A stretch of DNA of 64,000 nucleotides from Bacteroidales bacterium (GCA_017647795.1 JAGCJX010000029.1:124001-188000); one strand, 5' to 3'. Shown: positions 7,088-16,264, counted from the stretch's first letter. A program made the numbers and translations. Notes: generated by a model not told the origin, from the letters alone.

Positions 7088-9214
7088 ATTATATATAAAT
7101 TTGCAACAAAGACTACTCATGCACTTCATATGTCCATCTTCTATGCTCAAAATCACATGACGGACTAGTAAAGGTCGTAATAGACCAACTATAACGGCTA
7201 AAAAAATCCGAGCCAATCTCATGATATGGACACATAAAGATAATACTATCCTGCTTGGCCACAAATAATGCTTCTGGAGCTATTGCTTCCTCGTTAAAAA
7301 AATCTAAAAAATTAAAACCCGAGGCAGATAGATATGGCATTATTGCCAAAGAAATCATGCCTCCTGACGGAACAGGTATTGATTCTGATAATTTAGCTTG
7401 CAATGCAGGGCCAACAGGAATAAGCTCTCTTGTACGAGAAGTTCCTGGCAAACTCCTATAATCTCTAGAAAGATTCACTCTGATAGTTTGGTTTGTTCTA
7501 TTCTGAATCACCCATTCTCCAAGAAAACTAAAAAATCCATTCTCAGCAAATGCTATATCTATATGATCCTCAAAAGCTGGATACATATCTTTTAATTTTG
7601 TCCTTAAAGCATCTCTCGTATCAACATCCTCTGTAAGACAATCAAATATTTGTTTCTGTGTCAAGATTCCATCTCGATACAAATTAAAAAAGACCCCTGG
7701 TTTAAACCAATACTCTGAACTTGCAATATCCTCATAGTTCAAACCATCTAATTCTTGACCATATTGATCGCACACCAAAGTATACCCCATAAAATTCCCC
7801 CACATTTCTCCAATTTCACAAACCCCAGCATCAGTTAAGGTCCCATTTCCATATGTCCCCTGAAAATTAATGGCACTGTTTATAATATAATTAATATACC
7901 GCCTCCAAAACTGGTCTCCAACTTGCACATAATGCGAAGTGTGAGCCAATTCATGAAACACAGTCGAAGAAACCTTCTCAGTACTCCGATACTGACCATT
8001 CTCATACATCGTTGAGACTCTCACATCGGCAAAGAACCACCGGATTATATCATCCAAATCAATATCAAATGCCCTAGAAATAGCATTCTTTTCCTCCTCC
8101 GTAGATTCTTGCATATCCACCCGGTTCAACATAGAAGCATGGGATGCACCTGTTGTTGTAACACGTATTTGCAAATTTGGAGGTGGCAATGCTATTCCTC
8201 GCCTCCTACAACAATCATAATAATCATATGATGCATTATTCACTGTTGCCCACTTCCACGCTACAGAAGAAGAACCAATTACCCTTCGTATGCCATCGCT
8301 ACTATGAAATCCCATATTATGATTTGCTGGAGCAAACTTCCAGTAATTACCCCATAACACAAAGTCTTTACAATTGCTAAAAACCAACGCATAGTGTACG
8401 TTCGTGCTAAAAGATTTATCGATGACGTAAAAGCCATTCTGATCGGTATAGGCAGACGCAATCTTTACAAAATTATGGACCCTCACCTTCGCTCCCTTTA
8501 TAGGAATCTGTCTCCCTGTTCCACTACCAGAAGGGATCTCTTCCACAAGAAGTCGGCCACTTGGATTCGCTTGCGAACGAGTTCCAGAGGACTCTACCCA
8601 CAACGTATCAAGCCCCACTAATTCGAATGCTTTCCTCTCCAAGTCCATGGGGTTAAATCCATCATCCGCTCTCTGAACACTCTCCTCCGGAATATAACAT
8701 TGCTCAAGAATTTCATATTGCACATTAGGGAAACGACACCCAGCTTCTACCGTAGTATAGAACCATGTATAATCGCAATCCTGTAATAGAGGATCTCTAT
8801 AATAATCACCAACTTGACGGATATTATAATCTAACGGATAGTCAAACAATTCCAAACTATCCGCCATCAACATCTTCATCTGAGAAGCATTCCGAGGCAA
8901 GAATCGAACATACAAATGAGTAGGCGACAATAATATATTATTATTAGGATAGAGCGTATCATATGCTGCCTGCATATTACTTATAGCATAAGGATTCGGC
9001 AATCTTTCCCCCAAAACAATCATTGAAACCTGAGTAGATATATCACTTTTAGTGATTCCATCCAAGTGTTCTATATTTTCTCGAAGAATTGCAGAATCTT
9101 TCTCCATCACACATGAGAAAGACAGACAAAGAACCAAAAGTTGTAATATTCTTTTCATCATCTCAATAGATTACACAAACTATTGCAAATATAGTGTATA
9201 TTGCATCCATCTCA
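6346..9214. other. Low-GC two-gene segment bracketed by 28-bp direct repeats
   Basis: The unique DNA between the two repeat copies holds one promoter and two lipoprotein genes on the minus strand and no recombinase. It is visibly richer in A/T than the apbE and TonB-receptor genes on either side. Joining the flanks through one repeat copy would place apbE and the TonB-receptor gene directly convergent with their stops 4-7 bases apart. That is the likely ancestral arrangement. I infer insertion by recombination at, or duplication of, the 28-bp sequence. Confidence 0.7.
7113..9161 (-). CDS. Secreted zinc metallopeptidase (HExxH) lipoprotein
   Basis: 682 residues with a short signal peptide ending LSFSC (lipobox). 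The catalytic signature is VSSTVFHELAHTSHY near residue 400, an HExxH zinc site. About 50 residues later comes GVCEIGEMWGNFMGY, where one of the Glu residues is a candidate third ligand. An Ig/carboxypeptidase-regulatory-like segment precedes it (KVRVHNFVKIASAYTDQNGFYVI). A C-terminal beta domain of about 100 residues (from WVIQNRTNQTIRVNL to the end) resembles part of the downstream 250-residue lipoprotein. It is exported and probably surface-anchored; the substrate is unknown. It has its own promoter overlapping the repeat edge. Confidence 0.82.
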   Translation of the reverse strand: MMKRILQLLVLCLSFSCVMEKDSAILRENIEHLDGITKSDISTQVSMIVLGERLPNPYAISNMQAAYDTLYPNNNILLSPTHLYVRFLPRNASQMKMLMADSLELFDYPLDYNIRQVGDYYRDPLLQDCDYTWFYTTVEAGCRFPNVQYEILEQCYIPEESVQRADDGFNPMDLERKAFELVGLDTLWVESSGTRSQANPSGRLLVEEIPSGSGTGRQIPIKGAKVRVHNFVKIASAYTDQNGFYVIDKSFSTNVHYALVFSNCKDFVLWGNYWKFAPANHNMGFHSSDGIRRVIGSSSVAWKWATVNNASYDYYDCCRRRGIALPPPNLQIRVTTTGASHASMLNRVDMQESTEEEKNAISRAFDIDLDDIIRWFFADVRVSTMYENGQYRSTEKVSSTVFHELAHTSHYVQVGDQFWRRYINYIINSAINFQGTYGNGTLTDAGVCEIGEMWGNFMGYTLVCDQYGQELDGLNYEDIASSEYWFKPGVFFNLYRDGILTQKQIFDCLTEDVDTRDALRTKLKDMYPAFEDHIDIAFAENGFFSFLGEWVIQNRTNQTIRVNLSRDYRSLPGTSRTRELIPVGPALQAKLSESIPVPSGGMISLAIMPYLSASGFNFLDFFNEEAIAPEALFVAKQDSIIFMCPYHEIGSDFFSRYSWSITTFTSPSCDFEHRRWTYEVHE

Positions 9215-9216
9215 AA
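9186..9216 (-). promoter_or_regulatory. Bacteroidales-type promoter for the metallopeptidase gene
   Basis: On the minus strand there is TTTG (plus-strand 9213-9216), a 19-base spacer and TATATTTG (9186-9193), matching the -33/-7 consensus of the phylum. The start codon is 24 bases downstream. The -33 element straddles the edge of repeat copy 2. Confidence 0.7.
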
Positions 9217-9242
9217 AACCCAAGTGGTGGATTAATGGATTA
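9215..9242. repeat. 28-bp direct repeat, copy 2 (3' end of TonB-receptor gene)
   Basis: Identical to 6318-6345. Here the last three bases (9240-9242) supply the stop codon of the TonB-receptor gene. The remainder still reads as the end of apbE (QVVD-stop), which shows that this copy derives from apbE sequence. Confidence 0.95.
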
Positions 9243-11267
9243 GAATATCAACTGATAGCTCAGGCTAGGAAGAATCGGAAACAAGGAAACAGACTTCCAG
9301 ACGTGTTCCTGTCCATCGTAATAAATACTGAAAATGTTGTGACGGTTGAGGACATTGTAGATACCCACATTGAACTTATGAGTAAGATTTCTCTTCTGAA
9401 TCTCCGCATAATAGCCAAGGTCCATGCGCATGTAGTCCTTTAACCGAAAATTATTCAGTCCCTCATAATAAGGCAAGTCCACCTTGTACCCATCCGGAAA
9501 AACGGCATCGTAATGAGCAGATTGCACACTCTCCAGATTTCCACTCTGATAGGTAAAGACAAAGGTCAGTCCCATCTTCCGGTTCTCCTCTTCCTTCAGC
9601 AGATAATCTGCTGTCACATTCAAGACGTGCGGACGGTCGTATTTTGCATAGAAAGGACGGTTGTAATTCAAGCCCTCAAAAGAACGGGTAGTCCGAGAAT
9701 AGGTATAGGCCAAATGGTAATTCAACCGCTTGCCCACCTTTTGGTACAGAAATTCAATACCAGAAGAAGCTCCTGAACCGGTACGGATCTTACTCACCCA
9801 ATCAACGGTTCCGCTACCAAAAAACAATGTCGGCTCTGAGAAATACACCAGCTCTTGCATTGTCTTGTAATAAGCTCCCACAGAAATACTATGCTGTCCT
9901 ATATTTGACAACAATCCCAAATAATATTGCTGAGAATGCTCCGGTTTAAAACGATAATCTGCAGGAATCATGATATCCAAAGACCACCCCAACGGAACCC
10001 CTTCCAAGGTATGATGATACTGGGTCAAGAAATCGACAGTTCCCTCAATCCCCAGATAAGGCGCAAAAAAATAACGTCCTGACGCACTAATCTCCGGATT
10101 CATCATCCAGTAGCGATACTGTTCGTCCTGCACATCCAGATTCTGATAATAATTGCCCCGAGCAGCCAACAGCCAATGCATTTTATCCGGGCGATCATAA
10201 CGAAGTTCTCCATACACATTGGCAAGCAGGTTCTTGGATTGAAGCGGAGAAATGGCTCCAGATACAGAATCTCCGAGAACTTTGGTCGTACCCGGATTAA
10301 ACTGCATGGAGGTCACACGGGCTCCCATCATAAAAGACCAACCCTTACCGAAGGCAATACGATAATTTGCCTTCACAACCAACTCGTCAATATCCGAGTA
10401 CATTCCCACCTGGTTGTATACTTCTGAAAGATTAACTTCACGCTCCTGGTTGTTCGCATATTTATTTTTGGACAATTGAATGTCAAAAGTCTGATATTCC
10501 CGAAAATTATACATCCAGGTCAAATTCCCCATCAGGTTACTCCATCCCATTGACTCATTACCGGAGACTGTCCCGTACGAGAAATTGTCTTTGCTATAAA
10601 ACACACTTCCCCTCAGGACGGAATGGTCCGTCGTCCTCCAGGTCAGCTTGGAATACAGATCATAAACACCTACTCGATAACCTCCAATCCCAACAATCAA
10701 CGGAGAAATCCGAGCAGAGGCAACCACAGACAGGCGATCCTTTACCAGAGGCGCACTCACAAATCCCCCGACCATAAAGTTACTGATAGCTCCTTCCCCC
10801 TGCACCTCCTGAAAGTTCCCATCCTTCGTCGTAACCTGCGTATGGGAAGCCATCAAGTTATAACTGTCTGGACCAAAACCTCCAACACAAAAATGGACAT
10901 CCCCCACAATGGAGTTGGGAAATGCAGTTGTCAACCCCAGCAAGTGGCTGTATCCATAAATCCGGACACCGTCGATCGTAACGGCATTGTGACCAAGATT
11001 CCCACCCCGCACATAAAAAGCCGAGGACCCCTCCGAACCGGCAGAAATACCGGGCCGCATCTGAACCAGCTTCAAGACATCGCCCTCCCCAACGACGCTC
11101 ACCACCCGCCGGGCAGCAGCAGCATCCAGACGGGTCAAGCCTACACCACGATCGATCTGCCGATAGGCAACCGTGTAGGCCGTTTCCAAAGTATCGCGTT
11201 GCGGTTTTTCCTGTGCAAACAGCACACAACCACACAGCAGCAACATCAATGCAATCAACTTTCTCAT
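9240..11267 (-). CDS. TonB-dependent outer-membrane receptor
   Basis: 675 residues: a signal peptide ending LFAQ/E, a plug domain (about 45-160) with VLKLVQMRPGISAGSEG, SAFYVRGGNLGHNAVTIDGV and PNSIVGDVHFCVGGFG, then a beta barrel ending SYQLIF with the terminal Phe typical of outer-membrane barrels. The N-terminal carboxypeptidase-regulatory-like domain common in this phylum is missing; the mature protein begins almost directly with the plug. The start overlaps the upstream lipoprotein gene by 4 bases (ATGA). DUF4249 lipoproteins commonly accompany such receptors. Energy-driven uptake of an unknown ligand is the likely role. The stop codon lies in the direct repeat. Confidence 0.93.
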   Translation of the reverse strand: MRKLIALMLLLCGCVLFAQEKPQRDTLETAYTVAYRQIDRGVGLTRLDAAAARRVVSVVGEGDVLKLVQMRPGISAGSEGSSAFYVRGGNLGHNAVTIDGVRIYGYSHLLGLTTAFPNSIVGDVHFCVGGFGPDSYNLMASHTQVTTKDGNFQEVQGEGAISNFMVGGFVSAPLVKDRLSVVASARISPLIVGIGGYRVGVYDLYSKLTWRTTDHSVLRGSVFYSKDNFSYGTVSGNESMGWSNLMGNLTWMYNFREYQTFDIQLSKNKYANNQEREVNLSEVYNQVGMYSDIDELVVKANYRIAFGKGWSFMMGARVTSMQFNPGTTKVLGDSVSGAISPLQSKNLLANVYGELRYDRPDKMHWLLAARGNYYQNLDVQDEQYRYWMMNPEISASGRYFFAPYLGIEGTVDFLTQYHHTLEGVPLGWSLDIMIPADYRFKPEHSQQYYLGLLSNIGQHSISVGAYYKTMQELVYFSEPTLFFGSGTVDWVSKIRTGSGASSGIEFLYQKVGKRLNYHLAYTYSRTTRSFEGLNYNRPFYAKYDRPHVLNVTADYLLKEEENRKMGLTFVFTYQSGNLESVQSAHYDAVFPDGYKVDLPYYEGLNNFRLKDYMRMDLGYYAEIQKRNLTHKFNVGIYNVLNRHNIFSIYYDGQEHVWKSVSLFPILPSLSYQLIF

Positions 11268-12313
11268 AAACTACCCTCCTTTTCTTGTGTCGTAGGCACG
11301 TGCCATAGGTAAGATTCCTGATACAACTGAATACACAGTTCATCTGGACAATACGGAAAACGACTCTCCGTTTCCTCATCAAAATATTCACCCGGAGTCC
11401 AATACAAAACGACCCGTTCCGTGCTGGACAAATAGCAGATTCTCAAGTATGGCTGCTTATCACCGTAGTTCAAATATCCTCGTATTTCATTCAGTTCCGA
11501 ATCTATTTCCAGGCCATGCAAAAGAAATTCATACTCATCCATGGTCACATCCTCCGCAAAATCCTTCTCCACCCGATTAATAATCCCACCAATGCTAGTT
11601 GTCCCCCCTACAATCAACCGGGCAGTAGGATATTCAGGATGAGGATAGAGCGAAATTATAACATACAAGTCAAACGGATGAATGTGATTATTGACTCTAA
11701 AGCCGTAGTTCAAACAATCATCCAAAGATTTGACATTGGAGGGAACGTATATCGTTTCCCGCTCAAGCAAATCATCCGAAAGTAGTGTAACTGGATACAA
11801 TTCTTCCTGAAAATACTTTTTGTAGAGAGGAACCAGTGTTGACTCCGAATAACAACACAGATCAAACCGATCAAACCAAAGACGGATGGACGCTCCTTCC
11901 TCCTCCAAACTTGTGATTAAAAATCCCTCTTCACCACCCCGAATCTCCACATCCTCAAACAGGGTCCTCTCCACAACCCACGGTTCCTCAATTTCTCTGC
12001 TTATGATATTCCTGGAAGTAGAACCTATAATCGACAATCTCATGATCATGCGGCATTGATATCCACTATCTACCTCAAAAACAGTCATAATGGTCTCTAT
12101 TTGCCAATAGCAACTGTCTTCACCTGAATGCATCGGGTAAATCCCCATCCAAGTACCAGCATTCATCACATCAACAATGGATGCAATGGACAGGCTATCC
12201 TCCTTTTGTTCGGTAGAATCTGTTCCAATTGCAGGCAATTTCTCACAAGCATAAATCAACTGGCCAACCAACAGGATTGGCAATAGCTGTCTGAAAAGTT
12301 TTCTGATACTCAT
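11264..12313 (-). CDS. Lipoprotein of unknown function in the TonB-receptor operon
   Basis: 349 residues; the signal peptide ends LIYAC near residue 23, a plausible lipobox. The mature part is acidic and beta-rich with no motif I recognise; visible stretches include MNAGTWMGIYPMHSGEDSC and RVVLYWTPGEYFDEE. ATGA overlaps of 4 bases join it to the DUF4249 gene upstream and the receptor gene downstream, so its synthesis is likely tied to both. By position it may be an accessory ligand-capture lipoprotein, but that is inference only. Confidence 0.78.
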   Translation of the reverse strand: MSIRKLFRQLLPILLVGQLIYACEKLPAIGTDSTEQKEDSLSIASIVDVMNAGTWMGIYPMHSGEDSCYWQIETIMTVFEVDSGYQCRMIMRLSIIGSTSRNIISREIEEPWVVERTLFEDVEIRGGEEGFLITSLEEEGASIRLWFDRFDLCCYSESTLVPLYKKYFQEELYPVTLLSDDLLERETIYVPSNVKSLDDCLNYGFRVNNHIHPFDLYVIISLYPHPEYPTARLIVGGTTSIGGIINRVEKDFAEDVTMDEYEFLLHGLEIDSELNEIRGYLNYGDKQPYLRICYLSSTERVVLYWTPGEYFDEETESRFPYCPDELCIQLYQESYLWHVPTTQEKEGSL

Positions 12314-13338
12314 TGTCCTCCTCCTTCATACTGATGATACAAATCTGACGCCCGGAACTGTTGACGATACAAGGCACCAAAAATACCAACACCGTTCTTT
12401 ACGTTCGTACTCAATTCTTTATAACCGTACAACTGGGAAAAATCTGTCAGTTCCTTGTTCTGCGACAACGCATAATCCAATGTATATTTCAGGTAACGGT
12501 CATAATCTTCTGAGACGGAATCAAACACGACCAAGGAACGGGAATCAGGAAAACCATTGGCCTGAAGCACAAAACTGGGCAACGCCACCAAGTGAATCTT
12601 CCCGTAAAACGGCAACTGAACCGAAGCAGAAGTCCCCAACTCAACCCGCAAATAACGATGATGCACAGGTTCCTCCGGATGGAGCGCTGCTGCAAAACTT
12701 TCTGACAAAGCGGGCAGTTGGCCCACAAGGACCTCAGACTGGTTGAATGTATCAATACAAGGATAATCTTCGATAACTACATCTTCTTTATAGACAAGAT
12801 CATAAAAATGATCATTTTGCACGAAAGCCGTTCCAAAGATATAGGGAACGACCTGATACGTCTTCGTTTTCTGATAATAATCAACTCCATGTACCCATAG
12901 ATACAACGGCAAATTATTAGCCCGGAACGCGTATGTTCTACGATCCGCTGTCAAACCGATCATGGTCTCCTTGAAAGGAAAAATTGTTGACGCCTCGATG
13001 CGCTCATGACCGGGTACTTCCACATACAGGTTATACCGGGTCGCAAACGACGGGAAAAAGTGAGAAATCCACAAACCCGAAGCTGACTTCACAAACTGAT
13101 ATGTTGACTTTACGCTGCCATCCCCATTTTCTTCTTCCACCCAAACCTGTGCAGTCTCCACCGCAGGCATATAATCCTCTGACAAATAAGATGTATACCG
13201 AAGTTCAACGGTCTGCACCGTATCATTTGTCAACACACTGTGTACAACCACGAACTTCGACCTGGGATCCAAATCCAACACCTCCGTACAAGAAGAGAGC
13301 AACCAGAGCAGTCCAAAAATAAAAATCAATTTCCTCAT
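12310..13338 (-). CDS. DUF4249 domain-containing lipoprotein
   Basis: 342 residues, signal peptide ending LLSSC (lipobox). The N-terminal VEVLDLDPRSK-type start, the FVVVHSVLTNDTVQTVELRYTSYLSED segment, VWVEEENGDG, and the C-terminal DYDRYLKYTLDYA with FGALYRQQF match DUF4249, a Bacteroidota lipoprotein family encoded with TonB receptors. DUF4249 proteins are thought to work with their receptor at the cell surface; the biochemical role is not established. The gene is followed with a 4-base overlap by the 349-residue lipoprotein and preceded by a small damaged-looking lipoprotein gene 5 bases upstream. Confidence 0.88.
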   Translation of the reverse strand: MRKLIFIFGLLWLLSSCTEVLDLDPRSKFVVVHSVLTNDTVQTVELRYTSYLSEDYMPAVETAQVWVEEENGDGSVKSTYQFVKSASGLWISHFFPSFATRYNLYVEVPGHERIEASTIFPFKETMIGLTADRRTYAFRANNLPLYLWVHGVDYYQKTKTYQVVPYIFGTAFVQNDHFYDLVYKEDVVIEDYPCIDTFNQSEVLVGQLPALSESFAAALHPEEPVHHRYLRVELGTSASVQLPFYGKIHLVALPSFVLQANGFPDSRSLVVFDSVSEDYDRYLKYTLDYALSQNKELTDFSQLYGYKELSTNVKNGVGIFGALYRQQFRASDLYHQYEGGGQ

Positions 13339-13343
13339 ACCTA

Positions 13344-13640
13344 TCAGGGATTAAAAGGATCGACAATAGCAATACCCCGCTTGATATTCACCAAATTCGT
13401 TCTAACCAACGGATAATCAACTTCAGCATCCTCTTCTCCCAAAAAAGATTTTTCTTTGGAAATTCCAACGGTTCTGATCGACAGATCACGAGATGCATTT
13501 AAATGCAATTTTTCTTCTGACATACAAGAAGCAAGGGTGAAAACCAAAATTAGAATACGGCTTCCAAGAGGTTGCTTTGCAAATATAAGTAGAATTCTCC
13601 GAAAACCGACCTTACCTGGCGATAAAAAATTCTTACACAA
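13344..13640 (-). CDS. Small lipoprotein-like ORF with no normal start codon; possibly degenerate
   Basis: A short frame whose C-terminal part reads as a lipoprotein: a hydrophobic run ILILVFTLASC followed by MSEEKLHLNASRD and ending AIVDPFNP. No in-frame ATG or GTG precedes the hydrophobic run. The only upstream option is a TTG at 13640, which lies upstream of a TATATTTG -7-like element (13580-13587) and would add an odd N-terminus. Either the start codon has been lost or a non-canonical start is used. Five bases separate its stop from the DUF4249 start, so it would head that operon. Function unknown. Confidence 0.4.
   Translation of the reverse strand: MCKNFLSPGKVGFRRILLIFAKQPLGSRILILVFTLASCMSEEKLHLNASRDLSIRTVGISKEKSFLGEEDAEVDYPLVRTNLVNIKRGIAIVDPFNP
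13580..13587 (-). promoter_or_regulatory. Possible -7 element of the DUF4249/TonB operon
   Basis: TATATTTG on the minus strand matches TAnnTTTG. No good -33 element is seen at the expected distance, so the call is weak. Its place fits transcription of the small ORF and the DUF4249 genes. Confidence 0.4.
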
Positions 13641-13747
13641 TGATTTTGCAATTCAATGATATACTGCAATATATATTTTACATTTCAAAAAAAATCTTAC
13701 CCAGAGCAAAAACAATCTTACCCAAGCCGTTTTGACCCTAAAAAAAG

Positions 13748-13866
13748 ATGAATTTCTCCCCCAAAACACTACCCTACTACGGCATCAACCTGGACTCGCG
13801 CATCCGCTCCCGAAATGGCCACCTGCCACCCTTCAGTTTCGGTCTTAAGGTAGGTTATTCATTCTA
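13748..13866 (+). pseudogene. Remnant of the C-terminus of an outer-membrane barrel gene
   Basis: A 39-codon frame from an ATG at 13748 to TAG. It ends with FSFGLKVGYSF, the aromatic-ended final strand typical of TonB receptors and other barrels of this phylum, preceded by YYGINLDSRIRSRNGHL. There is no room for the rest of such a protein: 13640-13747 is A/T-rich with no continuation I could find. I read it as the leftover 3' end of a lost barrel gene on the plus strand; a genuine 39-residue peptide is less likely. Confidence 0.45.
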
Positions 13867-13873
13867 GGGATAA

Positions 13874-13923
13874 ACAATAGCAAAAGCAGCCCAGTCCTTT
13901 GACTGAGCTGCTTTTGCTATTGT
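13874..13923. terminator. Long hairpin between the remnant and pnp
   Basis: Arms 13874-13896 and 13901-13923 pair over 23 bases with one mismatch around a 4-base loop. It lies 19 bases after the pnp stop (minus strand) and 7 bases after the remnant stop (plus strand), so it probably ends both transcripts. U-runs are poor on both sides, so termination could be accompanied by 3'-end protection. Confidence 0.75.
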
Positions 13924-13942
13924 AGGACGCTGTGATCAGCGA

Positions 13943-16183
13943 TTATTTGCGTTCGCCACGGTCACGACGTTCGCCACGGCGTTCACCGCGATCGTTGCGG
14001 TCACCACGACGGTCATTGTTGCGACGTTCTCCTTCCGGACGGGGTTTGCGAACGGGCTCTACCCATCCTTCCGGTTTTTCCATCAAGGCACGACGGGACA
14101 GACGCATCTTACCGCTCTTACCGTCGATTTCCAAAAGTTTCACATCCACTTCGTCACCGACTTTGAGGATGTCTTCCACTTTTTCCACCTTGGTATAATC
14201 CAGTTCTGAAATGTGCAGCAAACCTTCTTTGCCCGGGAGGATTTCTACAAATGCTCCAAATTCCAGGATAGAAACAACCTTACCGTGATAGGTTTCACCC
14301 ACTTCCGGAACAGTAGTAATGTCTTTGATGCGTTTCAACGCTGCATCCATGGACTCTTTATTTTCGCCAAAGATATCCACAATACCCATTTCGTTTTCTT
14401 CGGTAATGGTAATGGTGGTACCGGTTGTCTTTTGAATATCTTGGATCACTTTACCGCCAGTTCCAATCACAGCACCGATGAATTCACCCGGAATTACGAT
14501 TTGAACGATGCGAGGAACGTGAGGTTTGTAGTCTTCACGAGGAGCAGAGATGGTTTTCATCATTTCACCCATGATGTGCAAACGGCCTTGACGAGCTTGT
14601 TCCAAAGCTTTTTCCAACACTTCGTAAGAAAGTCCGTCAACCTTGATATCCATTTGGGTTGCAGTGATACCATCAACGCTACCGGTTACTTTGAAGTCCA
14701 TATCGCCCAAGTGGTCTTCGTCACCCAAGATATCAGAGAGGATCGCATATTTACCACTCTTCGCATCTGAGATCAGACCCATTGCAATACCAGACACCGG
14801 TTTCTTGATGTTCACACCAGCATCCATCAATGCCAAAGTTCCGGCACAAACCGTTGCCATGGAAGAAGAACCGTTGGATTCCAAAATATCAGAAACCACG
14901 CGCACAGCGTAGGGATTTTCAGTACCCACCGGAACCATCGGTTTCAAAGCACGGAACGCCAAGTTACCGTGACCTACTTCGCGACGGCCTACCCCGCGTT
15001 GCGGACGAGCTTCTCCGGTTGAGAACGGAGGGAAGTTGTAGTGGAGCACGAATTGTTCGGTACCTTGCACCAATACTTCATCCAATTCCTTCATATCCAA
15101 TTTTGTACCCAAGGTAACAGTCGTCAAGGATTGGGTTTCACCACGGGTAAAGATTGCAGAACCGTGTGCACAAGGCAAGTAATCCACTTCTGTCCAGATC
15201 GGACGGATTTGGGTGGTATTACGACCATCCAAACGAACGCCTTCGTCCAGGATCATACGACGCATCGCTTCTTTTTCCACATCGTGGTAGTAACGGGCTA
15301 CAAGCGGTGCCTTTTCGTCGCGTTCTTCTTCGGGCAAAGTTTGCATAAACTCTTCGCGAAGTGCATCGAAAGCATCAGAACGTTCGTGTTTTGCAGTACC
15401 TGCTTTGGCAATTGCATAGCATTTGTCGTAGCAGTAAGCACGAACGGCTTCACGCAATTCTTCGTCGTTGCGTTCGTGGCAGTATGCACGTTTTTCCACT
15501 TTGCCTACCTCTTGCATCAATTCCATTTGCGCTTGGCATTGGATCTTGATTTCTTCGTGAGCAAATTTGATGGCTTCCAACATATCTTTTTCAGATACTT
15601 CGTTCATCTCACCTTCCACCATCATGATGTTGTCGTAGGTTGCTGCGACCATGATGTCGATGTCAGCACCTTCCATTTGAGAGAACGTAGGATTGATCAT
15701 CAATTCTCCATTTACACGAGCTACACGAACTTCGGAAATAGGTCCGTTGAAAGGAATGTCGCTGACAGCCAATGCTGCAGATGCGGCCAAACCTGCCAAC
15801 GCATCCGGTTGAATATCTTTTTCAGCCGAAATCAAGTTTACGGTCACAAATACTTCTGCGTGGAAGTCATCCGGAAACAAGGGGCGAAGTGCACGGTCAA
15901 TCAAACGTGCAATCAAAATTTCATAGTCTGAAGCGCGACCTTCGCGTTTCATAAAGCCGCCAGGATAACGACCTGCAGCAGCAAATTTTTCTTTGTACTC
16001 TACGGAAAGGGGCATAAAGTCCACATCTTCTTTAGCCTCCTTGGCACAACAAACGGTTGCGAGCAACATGGTGCCGCCCATTTTCACAACAACGGAACCG
16101 TCTGCCTGTTTGGCCAATTTTCCGGTTTCGATTTCAATCACCCGACCGTCTCTGAGGGTGATGTTCTTTTTAACTACGTTCAT
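13943..16183 (-). CDS. pnp: Polyribonucleotide nucleotidyltransferase (PNPase)
   Basis: 746 residues from the ATG at 16183 ([13 protein letters not shown]); upstream in-frame codons are not family-like. PNPase degrades RNA 3' to 5' phosphorolytically in the cytoplasm. Two RNase PH-like domains are seen (first with [14 protein letters not shown] and [16 protein letters not shown]; second with [28 protein letters not shown] and [14 protein letters not shown]). They are followed by a KH domain ([17 protein letters not shown]) and an S1 domain ([21 protein letters not shown]). The extreme C-terminus is a low-complexity Arg/Asp/Glu/Gly tail of about 35 residues, probably for extra RNA or protein contact. 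rpsO lies just upstream, the classic rpsO-pnp pair, with a terminator hairpin between. Confidence 0.98.
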   Translation of the reverse strand: MNVVKKNITLRDGRVIEIETGKLAKQADGSVVVKMGGTMLLATVCCAKEAKEDVDFMPLSVEYKEKFAAAGRYPGGFMKREGRASDYEILIARLIDRALRPLFPDDFHAEVFVTVNLISAEKDIQPDALAGLAASAALAVSDIPFNGPISEVRVARVNGELMINPTFSQMEGADIDIMVAATYDNIMMVEGEMNEVSEKDMLEAIKFAHEEIKIQCQAQMELMQEVGKVEKRAYCHERNDEELREAVRAYCYDKCYAIAKAGTAKHERSDAFDALREEFMQTLPEEERDEKAPLVARYYHDVEKEAMRRMILDEGVRLDGRNTTQIRPIWTEVDYLPCAHGSAIFTRGETQSLTTVTLGTKLDMKELDEVLVQGTEQFVLHYNFPPFSTGEARPQRGVGRREVGHGNLAFRALKPMVPVGTENPYAVRVVSDILESNGSSSMATVCAGTLALMDAGVNIKKPVSGIAMGLISDAKSGKYAILSDILGDEDHLGDMDFKVTGSVDGITATQMDIKVDGLSYEVLEKALEQARQGRLHIMGEMMKTISAPREDYKPHVPRIVQIVIPGEFIGAVIGTGGKVIQDIQKTTGTTITITEENEMGIVDIFGENKESMDAALKRIKDITTVPEVGETYHGKVVSILEFGAFVEILPGKEGLLHISELDYTKVEKVEDILKVGDEVDVKLLEIDGKSGKMRLSRRALMEKPEGWVEPVRKPRPEGERRNNDRRGDRNDRGERRGERRDRGERK

Positions 16184-16210
16184 ATCTTTTTTCTTAAAAC
16201 AGCTACATAC

Positions 16211-16244
16211 AAAAAAAGGGATGTCCAATGATGACGGACACCCC
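16211..16244 (-). terminator. Rho-independent terminator after rpsO
   Basis: On the minus strand a 9-bp stem (16236-16244 with 16218-16226, including one G-T pair) is followed by seven T (16211-16217). It lies between rpsO and pnp and may attenuate transcription into pnp. Confidence 0.75.
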
Positions 16245-16264
16245 CGTAGATTTTGAGAAATCTC

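Noticed and set aside
6318..9242. Interpreting the 28-bp repeat pair as a CRISPR or a classical transposon
   Set aside because: Only two copies 2.9 kb apart, no spacer array and no cas genes; no transposase, integrase or terminal inverted repeats were seen between them.
13748..13866. A functional 39-residue peptide gene
   Set aside because: Its only recognisable feature is a barrel-type terminal strand, which has no meaning alone; a remnant is the simpler reading.
15041..15931. A long plus-strand frame opposite pnp
   Set aside because: Complement of the PNPase gene with Phe/Cys/Val-rich sequence and no family pattern.
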